A DNA stretch of 17,568 nucleotides from Cymbomonas tetramitiformis (GCA_001247695.2 LGRX02028757.1:1-17568); one strand, 5' to 3'; counted from the first letter of the stretch, positions 9,288 to 17,356 are shown. Notes: generated by a model from the sequence alone, not told the origin. A program made the numbers and translations.

Positions 9288-9776
9288 CGCCAGGACACCC
9301 ACATCACGGTGGCTGCGCTGGGTATTAACACTTTTCAAATGTATCGGCGAAACAGGCGTGTGTTCTGGCTCCAATATAATTCCCAGAAGCGTGATTATAC
9401 CGCGATTAACAGATGCAGCCTTCCGTTAACACTCCTGAACTGTCCCATTAACACTCCCTCGCCAACGGTTAACACTTTCTTCACACCTCATTGACACTTT
9501 TCCGCCTATAATATAGCCCATTAAAAGGAAGTGGCGACTTTAATGGGCTATATTATAGGCCGAAAAGTGTTAATGAGGTGTGAAGAAAGTGTTAACCGTT
9601 GGCGAGGGAGTGTTAATGGGACAGTTCAGGAGTGTTAACGGAAGGCTGCATCTGTTAATCGCGGTATAATCACGCTGCTGGTAATTATATTGGAGCCAGA
9701 ACACACGCCTGTTTCGCCGATACATTTGAAAAGTGTTAATACCCAGCGCAGCCACCGTGATGTGGGTGTCCTGGCG
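9288..9776. mobile_element. 489-bp near-perfect palindrome (foldback/MITE-like element)
   Basis: Left arm 9288-9525 and right arm 9539-9776 are each 238 bases and are inverted copies with about four mismatches and no net indel that I can find. The loop is 13 bases (9526-9538). The outer ends read CGCCAGGACACCC and GGGTGTCCTGGCG. Each arm carries a regular set of GTGTTAA words. No target-site duplication is evident immediately outside. It is best explained as a foldback transposon or two fused inverted transposon ends. An assembly artefact is unlikely because both flanks continue the same gene. Confidence 0.85.
9567..9739 (+). repeat. GTGTTAA array with ~21-bp spacing (right arm; mirrored in left arm)
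   Basis: GTGTTAA starts at 9567, 9589, 9610 and 9632, a one-base variant (CTGTTAA) starts at 9652, and a further copy starts at 9733. Steps are 22, 21, 22 and 20, then 81 (about four steps). Two helical turns per step would put the sites on one face of the DNA. Subterminal motif arrays of this kind are known in CACTA elements as transposase-related protein binding sites. Confidence 0.7.
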
Positions 9777-9854
9777 AGATATCTCGCTCACGCATCGTTA
9801 GTGGGTTACAGGGGAAACATTTTGGTGCCAGTATGGGCAGGGCGGGCTGCATAC

Positions 9855-10864
9855 CTCAAACAAGAAGTCTGGCAGATCAAGCATATCCTCTGTAGGCGTA
9901 TTCATTTCTTCGTCCGCCACAAGGTGGGTCTTTTCCAGAGCTTCTACGACATCTTCCACAACGATGTCCTGGTTCTCCTTCGCCTCCTCCCAGTATTCCT
10001 TCTCAGCCGGGGAGGGCACCGATCCGCAGAACATTTCCCCAAATGCCATCAGGCCGGACATCAGCGTGCACTCCGGCAGCTGCTGCAGTGGGCAATTGAG
10101 ATCCGCCGCCAACAGGTCCCTCATGTCGTGGTTAACCTGGTTACCGTTTGTCCCAGCGCCACCTACCAAGTTGCCGCTACGCCACCGATCAGTACGGCTT
10201 CTGGTGTCCGGTTCCTCCATCATCACGTCCTGCCCTTCATCAGAACTGAGGAGGACGTCAGACGATCCAGTCTCCCCGTAGGGTGCCGGCACACCGCACA
10301 CCTTGTTCCTGGCATCGAGCGCCACTCCAAGGCGGCGCATGCGTGCGAGAAGCACGTCTGACCTCCGTTCTGGCTCTTTGTGCCATTTCCCCGCCGTCGC
10401 GTTGGCATCAGCAAGTCTTCCGCGGTGAAGACGGAACGGATGCTCTGCCGCTCTTTCACGATGTCCGACGTGCTGTGTGCTTGGCGCGCCAAGTCTAGTA
10501 GGCGTTGGTCGGACACGTGACTGCTGTTCCAAGTGGTGGAGGGGGCGCTCGCTTCACCAGCAGCAGGTCGGGTGGCTCCTTGTTGGGGGGCTTCAGCAGT
10601 ACCAGGGCGTCCGCCATCCTCGGGTGGCATTGCCTCCGGTCGGTGCGAGATGCGGTCTTTGCCGTCAATAGTGCAACCGAGGTCCCGCAGACGACCAGCG
10701 AGCTGATTGAACAGGTCGCGCTTTGCCATAGATTGGTCCTTACCACGGACAGATCGCGGGATCCAGCCATTATCCGCACCACACGTTGAAACCATCGGGC
10801 GTTCGCTTGCACCCATGGCCTTCAAGCGATCCTGAATCACAGCGTCGTCGGGGAAGGAGAGTCC
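9855..10864 (-). CDS. Exon A of the transposase-like gene (with frameshift)
   Basis: The reading starts GLSFPDDAVIQDRLKAMGASE and stays open to FTAEDLLM. It then continues in another frame as ANATAGKWHKEPERRSDVLL and runs to EDMLDLPDFLFE. The second half is acidic (EDVVEALEKTHLVADEE). I recognise no domain. The open frames on the opposite strand are shadows. Confidence 0.45.
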
Positions 10865-11535
10865 CTGAAAAATAGAGCAATGGAAGCAGGAGGGTGTTGA
10901 ATACGAAAATCAAGGCATCAACATGCACCGCAAGTCCATGTGCCGTGCGTGCGCTGGCCACTCCGTTGATTCATGCATTGCACACATGCTGGCAGGGTGC
11001 GTGCGCGCCGTATGGTGGTATTATACACATGCAACATGCAACAGGTGCCGTGACGCAGGTGCACGAGGTGCCAGCACCGCTCTCAGCACCAGTGTTCACG
11101 GCTTAAGACGGAGTCCCATACCATATCGTAATTACAATATACCCGGTGTTACGGTGATTGACCCGAAGCAGCTTTCGGCATTGTTCATCACATGCACAAA
11201 TAAACAGGTATAAGTTTGTTGGCTGTGCCATCGGCGCGCATTCCACCAGGTACTAACTACAGTACTACTGCCTACACACTGTATACAACATGCCGTCTCA
11301 GCTTGCTTTAAGAGGTGCGCAGATCTGCCGCGCCGCATCTCTTCGGACTTCCGCGGCACATGTCTTCGTTTCGGGTGAAGGTTCAAATTCGCACATCGTC
11401 GGCTGCACGCCTGCGAAGGAAAGCGTGGGGCACATCTTGTATCAGCCCCCCCACCCACTCTCACCCTAAAACACCTGTAGGCCGACTTGATTCGAGGAAT
11501 TGCCAACACACTAATAAAGAGAGTGAGTCACGCAC
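10865..11535 (-). other. Possible intron between the orphan gene region and the transposase-like exon
   Basis: On the - strand GTGCGT at 11535-11530 is an excellent donor for this genome and CTATTTTTCAG ending at 10865 an excellent acceptor. In one frame the joined sequence reads ERPTTTAADCNQ-GLSFPDDA. In the frame of the upstream 51-residue extension a stop precedes the donor. I see no convincing coding sequence inside the 671 bp. Confidence 0.45.
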
Positions 11536-11579
11536 CTGATTGCAGTCCGCGGCTGTCGTCGTTGGCCGCTCGAAGCAGC

Positions 11580-11735
11580 CTAGGCCGCCAGGTCGAGGCG
11601 CAAGGCATCCGGGATCGTGGAACGCTTCTTTAGCAGCTCCGGCAGCTTGTCCATAGGCAACGCTTCTCCGGTAGAGGTGATGTACACGAGCCCCTCCTCG
11701 GAAACGTGCACATTCGGCACGGTGCGCACGGTCAT
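11580..11735 (-). CDS. 51-codon extension in frame after a TAG
   Basis: The ATG at 11735 opens MTVRTVPNVHVSEEG and runs to DALRLDLAA, then TAG at 11580-11582. It lies in the same frame as the 11745-13964 reading frame, separated only by that frame's TAG and three codons (LAK). Its amino-acid usage is normal for a protein (KLPELLKKR helix). It is most simply the original C-terminus cut off by a nonsense mutation, but TAG readthrough is possible. Confidence 0.45.
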   Translation of the reverse strand: MTVRTVPNVHVSEEGLVYITSTGEALPMDKLPELLKKRSTIPDALRLDLAA

Positions 11736-11744
11736 CTTGGCAAG

Positions 11745-13964
11745 CTAATTCTTGTTCTCAGGGCGAGAGTCAAACTCGGCATGGAAGGGAGCGAACTCCA
11801 TGTACACCGCGGCTACTTTTACGGGGAGGTGGCTGCCATCATCGTGCCCCGCCACCATGAAGTAGTAATCATGGTCGCTTGACCATTCGTCGTTGGTGAG
11901 GGCATGCACTGATCGGCCAATTGAGCCGGAGAGGACACCGCCCGCGTGCTCCATTTCGAACATTGCTCCGTACACGTTGTCCGCCCACGCAATCCCTTTA
12001 CACTTCCCGTCCAAGGACTTCTTCATCTCCTTGGTCCATTTCGTTATATCAGCATCTTTGGGGAGGTCCTTAACACGGTTCTTCTTAGAGCGTTCGAAGG
12101 CCTTCAGCCGTATGTTCTCAATCAGCTCGGGCATGCCTTGCCCGGACACCTGCACCTGGCGACTGTCGGCTGGAGGGGCGCTGGCTGTGCGTGTGGCCCC
12201 TGCAGAAGAAGACGCCGTCCGCGCCTTGCTCTGTCGCGGAGGGACTGTAGGGGGGGCGTTGCGCTTGGTACTGATTGCCTGCTGAAGGAGGGACATGGCA
12301 GCGTTGTCCGACACCCGTTTCTTCAAGGCAGCCGTGAGCGCTGAGTTCATCGGTTTCTCCAGCACCGGTAGCAAGTGCTTGTAAGCGCCGAATGTGTAAG
12401 GCTGCGGCAATGTTTCCAGCACGTTCTTGTAAGTAATTGCTTGGAGCTTGCCATCCGCGGCCAGACGTTGCATGTGCTCCAGAAGACGCTCGTCGGATAC
12501 TTCGCTCAGCAATTTCAGCCCTGCTTTCGGCGTGGAGTCGGCCGCGCTCAGGGCGACCATTTGCAACTGTCTTGCCGCTTCGAGCATAGGTTTCATCCTG
12601 TCTTGGTTCCTCTGCATCGTGACTCTCCTGCTGCGCTCAAACTCTGGGGTCTGTACAGGTGATGGGTTGTTAGCGGGGGCCTGTGGGCCACTGGCGGAAG
12701 GCTTCTCTTGGAAAACCGCCGGACCGTGGCTCAGCGGGGACACCGCGGGTTCCGCGGGAGGGGCAGATTGCAGGCAGTCCCGTGCAAGGACACCCTGCTT
12801 TTCTGCTTCAACGGCGCGCTGCGGCTGTTGCTGGACCCCTTCCTTGGCGGTCGGTTGCCAGGATTGCACGGTGGACGCGGCCTGCACCAAGCTGGGAATC
12901 GAGGGAGGTTCTTGGGGTGGGAATGCCAGATCAACGGTGGCAATCTGTGGGGGCGCCCTGGCTGGAGGGGGCGGCAATAGCGTACTCGCCCGCGCCTGGG
13001 CCAACGTCCCGGTTTCCGCTGGCCACAGCAGCGTCAACAGGTCTGCGACGTGCTGCATCCACGGGTACTCGGGATTGACATTGGCCTGGTACCGGGGGGC
13101 TGGTGACACATGTACCGTCCGGGAAACCGTGTCCACCATGAACCATGGACAGTGTGCACGAAGTTCCTGTGTGACATTTCCGATAAACACCGCCGGCCTT
13201 GCTGGCCCTGTTGGACGTGGGGCCGCGGCCTGCACGGCTTCAGACGGGGCAGTGCTCGGTGGCGCTAGGGCTCGCACAGCAGTAGGTGGGGGCGCGTCGT
13301 TCGTGACATGAACTAGGGCTGTACTCCGTGACGCCGGGGCTGGCGCTGTTGGAGGAGGGGGCGGTTCGCTATTGACGGGCAGGTTCGGGGCGGTCCCCTG
13401 ACATGCCTTCTTCCACAATTCGGGGAACCGGGCCTTGATAGCATCGATCTCCTTCTCGGTAGGGAACGCGAGGGTGGTATGCCCCAACTGACTGTTCTTG
13501 GTTTGCACGAAGCGGTAGACGGTTGTCAGGTGCTGTAAAATCTTGGGTTCGCACTTTTCACATGGTGACGCCGGGTCGGGGGCATCCGCGATGCACTTGC
13601 CCTGGGATGAGCAGTGTCTAACCCACGTTAGGACGTTATGATTTTTCAGGTTTTGTTTCAGCCATATCTCTAGCTGCGCGATCACCTGCTCCTTCGCCTC
13701 GTTCTTCCCCTGGCTTTCTGGCATGGTCCTCAAAACGTGGAACCCAGATGCGTTCGCGTATATGGTATCGCGTAAGACAGTGTAGTTCGTCGACTGCCAC
13801 TCGGGGCATTTGCCGTTATGGGCAAACGCGCCGGTGGCCAAAACGAGCCCAGTCGGTACTTTCGTGATGGCCTGCCTATAATTCTCCAGAAGCCCGACGG
13901 GGAGATTTGTTGCGCCTAAGGAAACGGTTGAATGCCAAAACTCATGACTTTTCCGTTTGCGTTT
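11745..13964 (-). CDS. Large orphan protein, proline-rich centre, ends in TAG
   Basis: The frame is open without interruption for about 739 codons. The first in-frame ATG is at 13724, but clear coding sequence extends upstream (SHEFWHS...LPVGLLENYRQAI). An upstream exon with acceptor TATACAG before 13964 is therefore likely. Near the N-terminus CSSQGKC...CEKC could bind zinc. A long Pro/Ala-rich, probably disordered centre follows (encoded roughly 12600-13380), then a helical, lysine-rich part (KKNRVKDLPKDADITKW), ending DHDYYFMVAGHDDGSHL...EFDSRPENKN. I recognise no family. Its position upstream of the transposase-like exons on the same strand suggests it may be part of the same mobile element gene. 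Opposite-strand frames are shadows. Confidence 0.6.
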   Translation of the reverse strand, partial: KRKRKSHEFWHSTVSLGATNLPVGLLENYRQAITKVPTGLVLATGAFAHNGKCPEWQSTNYTVLRDTIYANASGFHVLRTMPESQGKNEAKEQVIAQLEIWLKQNLKNHNVLTWVRHCSSQGKCIADAPDPASPCEKCEPKILQHLTTVYRFVQTKNSQLGHTTLAFPTEKEIDAIKARFPELWKKACQGTAPNLPVNSEPPPPPTAPAPASRSTALVHVTNDAPPPTAVRALAPPSTAPSEAVQAAAPRPTGPARPAVFIGNVTQELRAHCPWFMVDTVSRTVHVSPAPRYQANVNPEYPWMQHVADLLTLLWPAETGTLAQARASTLLPPPPARAPPQIATVDLAFPPQEPPSIPSLVQAASTVQSWQPTAKEGVQQQPQRAVEAEKQGVLARDCLQSAPPAEPAVSPLSHGPAVFQEKPSASGPQAPANNPSPVQTPEFERSRRVTMQRNQDRMKPMLEAARQLQMVALSAADSTPKAGLKLLSEVSDERLLEHMQRLAADGKLQAITYKNVLETLPQPYTFGAYKHLLPVLEKPMNSALTAALKKRVSDNAAMSLLQQAISTKRNAPPTVPPRQSKARTASSSAGATRTASAPPADSRQVQVSGQGMPELIENIRLKAFERSKKNRVKDLPKDADITKWTKEMKKSLDGKCKGIAWADNVYGAMFEMEHAGGVLSGSIGRSVHALTNDEWSSDHDYYFMVAGHDDGSHLPVKVAAVYMEFAPFHAEFDSRPENKN

Positions 13965-14436
13965 CTGTATACAAACCCCGGCCCCCGCCCCCTCTACCGC
14001 CGATACTTCGCTTGAGCGTGCCCCATCGTCGAGCTCTAGGTGATTTCACGGAAAGGAGTGAGCGCCGATTGTAAACGGCGGTAGCATTCAAAGCACGCGG
14101 ACGTGCTAGCGTTCCGCGCGTGTGCAGAGTCATATTACGATGCGCGCAAGACATCAATCGCTCCCGGAACATCATCGAGTAGGTAGCACACGGCCTCCAG
14201 GCAAATGGAGATTAATATTATTCATATAAAAGTGTTTGGTTAAAGCTAGATAGGTAACGCCTGATGAGGGGTTGGCAGAGGAGTTGTCCGCTACCCGGCA
14301 CGCCACAATGGTAGACTGTAACTACTATGCTTCTATGAGATCCATACTCCGACGTCCAGAGGACGCATATCCTGCAAACACCCAGGCGTAGTGTATCACA
14401 TGGCCCTCCTAGGTGGTATGATGCCAGTCTGCTGCT
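13965..14436. other. Gap between orphan frame and MYND gene, with a duplicated block
   Basis: On the - strand the orphan frame stays open to about 14050 but is GC-rich and low-complexity there (GAGAGAG), so I read it as an upstream intron. The remainder contains the duplicated block at 14119-14254 and about 150 bases (14255-14404) that the second copy of the region lacks. No separate gene is seen. Confidence 0.45.
14119..14254 (+). repeat. Downstream-flank repeat, copy 1
   Basis: This block is near-identical to 15815-15953, with small indels. Both contain GCAAGACATCAAT, GGCAAATGGAGATTA and TCATATAAAAGTGTTT. Each lies just beyond the 3' end of a MYND gene. The CATATAAAAG word resembles a TATA box on the + strand, but no + strand gene follows. 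Confidence 0.8.
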
Positions 14437-14608
14437 CTAAAGGCCCAGTCGAGTTCCCTGGCTATAATTGGCGGCCGTCGTCTTCCACGCACACTCTGGC
14501 TTGTGGCTTCTCCAGTGAGCACGCTGGCAGCTAGGGCCACAGTACGCTACACGTCGGCACGGGCACCACTTCCGATTAGCAGGCAGCAGGCCGCACGTGG
14601 CACAGCAT
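14405..14608 (+). repeat. MYND 3' cassette, copy 1
   Basis: This is about 95% identical to 15961-16161, with one 3-bp indel inside the coding part. It covers the sequence just after the stop codon, the last residues and the complete terminal MYND finger of the gene at 14437-15707. Similarity stops just before the first cysteine of that finger. Confidence 0.85.
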
Positions 14609-15707
14609 GAAGGACGAGACGACCATCCGCCGCGTGCCCAGAGCCATGAATAACTAACCCACTGAGCTTCCGCCAGCGCCTTACACTCCCGGTGGTGGGT
14701 AGATTCCCAGTGTGCTCTCTGACACTCCTCGCCGCAATACACCGCGGAGAGACACTTGCTGCACTTGTACAACTTCCGTCCGCCGACAACAGCCCGCCGG
14801 TCCGCCCCACATTGCGCACAGGGATCCCGTTTCTTTCCGTTGCGCGATGCCACAGCAGGCTGTGAACACTTTTCCTCCATGTGCAGTATCGTGCGCCAAC
14901 ACTTGTGCGCGTGCGTTTGCGCGTCCGCCCTCGATCCAAGCCCATCATCCGCACGAAACATCACATACCGGTAGTACCACGGAAACAGTTCTCCGTGCGC
15001 GTTTTCCGAGCGCAGGCTCGACAGTCGAAATGTCACCAACGGTGCAAACTGCGAAACATTGCACCCCGTGCTTACCATTACCGGTTCGAACGGGTTCCCC
15101 GAGGTATCCGACAACACGAGGATCTCCCCCGCACCTTCCAAACCACCCCCCCTGGAAGACACCCCACGAACTCCATGACAGTAACCGAAGGGAAATGACC
15201 GGTTTTCCAACTTTCGCGCGACCACCGAGGGTACAACTCACCGCACACAATGATGTTTCCATGTCTCTCACCCTGCATGCGCCAATCGTGTACAAACCGG
15301 AATATCGTGCGCACCGTGGTCAGCACAAGGGCCAGGAACAACCCTTGCCGACATGGGAGGAGCCCCTCGCGAGAACACACAGTGCCCACACGCTGTCCCA
15401 ACATAAGGCGCGCGGCGTTATCAGGTCCCAACCTAGGCGGGACGTTCAACAGGTACCTCTCCGCGAATTCTAGGGCTGCGTTTTGTGTGCGCAGAAGCCC
15501 CCATGTGTTAATTGGCATCCCACTCAATGTTGGGTTGTCCAACCACGTGTGTCCGTGAAACAGGAGTGTCATGTGGTTCCCCACCGCGCCAAGTGCAAGG
15601 CGCATTCGGCGGATTCTGACGAACGTTCGGCCGACTCGCTGCAAGTATGTTGTCATATCAACCCAAAGGCGTGTGTCGTCCGAATTGGATGCAATCGCGG
15701 AGATCAT
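14437..15707 (-). CDS. Protein with two C-terminal MYND zinc fingers
   Basis: The ATG at 15707 is preceded in frame by a TAG. Exon 1 (15247-15707) ends before donor GTGCGG in phase 2. Exon 2 (14437-15151) follows acceptor GTCTTCCAG, giving GNIIV-GGGLEGAGEIL and about 391 residues. A strong GTGAGT donor six bases on would need a weaker acceptor (AG near 15176) to restore the frame. Finger 1 (about residues 265-310) is C-x2-C...C-x2-C-x4-YC-x3-CQRAHW...H-x3-C. Finger 2 (about 337-374) reads CATC...CPCRRVAYCGPSCQRAHWRSHKPEC, with CxC instead of CxxC. MYND fingers usually mediate protein contacts. The N-terminal ~260 residues match nothing I know. The 3' end is shared with the neighbouring MYND gene. 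Confidence 0.7.
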
Positions 15708-15992
15708 GCACGGATCCTACATCACACCCCAGCGCGAGCGGGTAAATTCAATGCAATACAGCGGGTCCGAAGTTTTATCATAACGAAGTTTTATCACCGC
15801 AAAACCATGACATCCGTGTGCACAGGGATATTACGAATCACGCAAGACATCAATCCATCGCTACCGGAACATCATGGAGTAGGCAGCACACGGCCACCAG
15901 GCAAATGGAGATTACTATCTTCATATAAAAGTGTTTTGTTACAGCTAGATAGGGGGCGGTCCTCCTAAGTGGTAAGATGCCAGTCTGCTGCT
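15708..15992. other. Spacer between the two MYND genes
   Basis: The spacer is upstream of the gene at 14437-15707 and downstream of the one at 15993-16757. It has two direct copies of CGAAGTTTTATCA (15768-15780 and 15784-15796). Read on the - strand these give TGATAAAACTTCG, about 60 bases before the ATG. They could be promoter elements, but this is weak. The rest is copy 2 of the flank repeat. Confidence 0.4.
15815..15953 (+). repeat. Downstream-flank repeat, copy 2
   Basis: This copy matches 14119-14254. Here it is separated from the MYND 3' cassette by only 7 bases, against 150 in copy 1, so an insertion or deletion of about 143 bp has occurred after duplication. Confidence 0.8.
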
Positions 15993-16161
15993 CTAAAGGC
16001 CCGGTCGAGTTCCCTGGCTATTGTCGGCCGTCGTCTTCCACGCACACTCTGGCTTGTGGCTTCTCCAGTGAGCACGCTGGCAGCTAGGGCCGCAGTACGC
16101 TACACGTCGGCTCGGGCACCACTTTCGATTAGCAGCCAGCAGGCCGCACATGGCACAGCAT
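15961..16161 (+). repeat. MYND 3' cassette, copy 2
   Basis: This copy matches 14405-14608. It encodes the terminal finger and C-terminal tail of the MYND gene at 15993-16757. Most differences are single bases; one changes a finger cysteine to serine. Confidence 0.85.
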
Positions 16162-16757
16162 ACAAGACGGACGTAGCCACGCCATGCTATGAAGGCGGAG
16201 TACACAGTATTCACGTCGTCCACACGTTCCCCAAGCTGGGTGGGTGTCAATACCCTCGAGACAGCGGCCCCAACCGCAGGGGGGCTGGCAACGGTGGGGG
16301 CATCCGTGAGGTCACGGTGCAAACTGGTAACGAAAAACGACTGGAAGGCGTTAGTGTAGTGAAGGCATGGGTGTGCCCACGGACCACGGACGAGCACTAC
16401 CTCACCCCACCATCCATGGCAGTCACCGCCGTCCACGGGGGTGGTGTACACACGTATACGCAGCAAGCCTTCGCCAAACTCAGGGACCCCCCAACCCGGA
16501 CGGGGCACCCCAGCAAACTCGAAGTAGCTTGCTCCCGGTGTCAGAGGACACTCGCCGACCATGGCATACCGAGCATGCTGTAGCCGACTCTCACCGTAGA
16601 CGTCATTCAACAGTGCAAGGGCGTGCTCCCCGAAGCTGGCGGAATCACTCTCTGGCCAAAAGCCCTGCTGGGCTCTACCCTCTTGTCCCCACAGTTTTAT
16701 GAGTTGCCAACGATGCAAGCCCACTCTACCGAGGTATGTGTGATACTCGACCTGCAT
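15993..16757 (-). CDS. Protein with one C-terminal MYND finger
   Basis: The first in-frame ATG at 16757 gives 254 residues, from MQVEYHTYLGRVG to SQGTRPGL. An in-frame TGA lies about 14 codons upstream. The finger (residues about 201-238) reads CAMC...WCPSRRVAYCGPSCQRAHWRSHKPEC. Compared with its neighbour, the second cysteine of CPC is serine, so one zinc ligand may be missing. The body (ALALLNDVYGESRLQ..., DCHGWWGEVVLVRGPW) is unlike that of the neighbour apart from a weak TYLxRVG match. A first exon farther upstream is possible, with sequence such as GHLAFTDYPLAALY in another frame near 16820-16870. Confidence 0.6.
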   Translation of the reverse strand: MQVEYHTYLGRVGLHRWQLIKLWGQEGRAQQGFWPESDSASFGEHALALLNDVYGESRLQHARYAMVGECPLTPGASYFEFAGVPRPGWGVPEFGEGLLRIRVYTTPVDGGDCHGWWGEVVLVRGPWAHPCLHYTNAFQSFFVTSLHRDLTDAPTVASPPAVGAAVSRVLTPTQLGERVDDVNTVYSAFIAWRGYVRLVCCAMCGLLAANRKWCPSRRVAYCGPSCQRAHWRSHKPECAWKTTADNSQGTRPGL

Positions 16758-16778
16758 CCCGACATATGCCCCGTGCAC

Positions 16779-17007
16779 GGACCATCACCATGACATAGGG
16801 AGCTGGAATGCACTAACACGAAGTGTACCGGCGGGTACAAGGCAGCGAGCGGATAATCGGTAAACGCAAGGTGCCCTCGAGTGGTCCCCAAAAGGATTGG
16901 GAACTTGGGATCCCCACAAGGGTCCCCAAAACGATTGGCAACAAGTAGCTTCAGGAATCGCTTCACGCCAGCATATAACATTCCATATAACAAGGAGCTT
17001 ACGATGA
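16779..17007 (-). other. Possible upstream coding remnant of the MYND gene
   Basis: On the - strand a frame covering about 16800-16990 reads YAGVKRFLKLLVANRFG...GHLAFTDYPLAALYPPVHFV, which has protein-like composition. It is out of frame with the MYND gene, and no clean intron joins them. Two copies of GGTCCCCAAAA then GATTGG (16883 and 16921, 38 bp apart) lie within it. It could be an exon, a decayed N-terminus or chance. Confidence 0.25.
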
Positions 17008-17350
17008 TTAGATGGTTAGATCGATGGAAGCTTCATCATCCGTTGAGCAGGTGTACTGTACCGAGATCCCGATTGAACGTAGATCGGAAATCCTACACAA
17101 GGAGGGTCGCTTCCCTCTAAATTGTACTAGGTCTACGTGACAAGGTGTGCTGAGGCTCAGCGGGAGGACATTCTCATATCTACATTCCGAGTAGATCCTC
17201 AGTGTCCTGCCCGTCAAGTATCCCCAGTGACAATTGTATTCTTCACACAGTTGGCGTTGTTGCTCGTGCCGGATGCCGGTCTGCGTATGACCCCAGGCAA
17301 TGCGAGCCGCTATCACCGCCACGGCTCCACGAGTCACATCCCGAGTGCCG
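17008..17350 (-). other. Possible exon of unknown gene
   Basis: An open - strand frame extends from about 17350 to TAA/TAG near 17008. It includes VYGTRDVTRGAVAVIAARIAW, which looks like an amphipathic helix, then GYLTGRTLRIYSECRYEN. No motif is recognised and no start is certain. It could be a 5' exon of the MYND gene or the tail of another gene beyond the window. Confidence 0.25.
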
Positions 17351-17356
17351 TAGACT

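Larger units (their letters stand above)
9235..9854 (-). other. Intron carrying a giant palindrome
   Basis: This 620-bp intron has donor GTATGC at 9854-9849 and acceptor GCAG ending at 9235 (- strand), joining phase 0 exons. Nearly 80% of it is the palindrome at 9288-9776. Without the palindrome the intron would be about 130 bp, so the element was probably inserted into a short intron. Confidence 0.55.
8449..10864 (-). pseudogene. CACTA/EnSpm-like transposase-related gene, frameshifted and truncated
   Basis: Two exons are proposed. Exon A (9855-10864) follows the acceptor CTATTTTTCAG and ends at FLFE before donor GTATGC. Exon B (to 8449) starts GAGTTGGCAGTG after acceptor TGTAAGCAG. Both borders are phase 0, giving FLFE-ELAVLVDMN. 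Exon A is 1010 nt, not a multiple of three, and the credible frame switches near 10400-10412 (FTAEDLL to ANATAGKWH), so one base appears lost. Exon B has VWYFMDMKRRQRW, then HVCPKFHRNFAW...EVCGVPTKRG...RPKEYYFYYFTVKRLVRR. This recalls the cysteine-containing region ahead of CACTA transposases (Transposase_21-like). No DDE/D catalytic core follows. A GTGCGA donor at 8594 may mark the real end of exon B. Family assignment is tentative. Confidence 0.5.

Noticed and set aside
9309..9494. Protein-like frames in both palindrome arms (same peptide twice)
   Set aside because: The identical peptides simply reflect the inverted repeat. The words are driven by the GTGTTAA motifs, with no start context or family.
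9690..10361. Long + strand open frame (223 codons)
   Set aside because: It lies opposite the transposase-like exon A and palindrome arm. The - strand reading has splice sites and better composition.
12448..13311. Long + strand open frame (287 codons)
   Set aside because: It is the shadow of the GC-rich, proline/alanine-coding part of the - strand orphan gene. Its serine/glycine/cysteine-rich peptide has no motif.
14223..14232. CATATAAAAG as a functional TATA box (also at 15922)
   Set aside because: Both copies sit in the duplicated flank, with no credible + strand gene downstream. Identity by duplication explains their recurrence.
15060..15090. GGTTCGAA, as in a tRNA T-loop
   Set aside because: The neighbouring stem does not pair, no cloverleaf can be built, and it lies inside the MYND coding exon.
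14712..15473. + strand frame of 253 codons
   Set aside because: It overlaps both exons of the MYND gene on the other strand, where the zinc-finger cysteines are plainly conserved.
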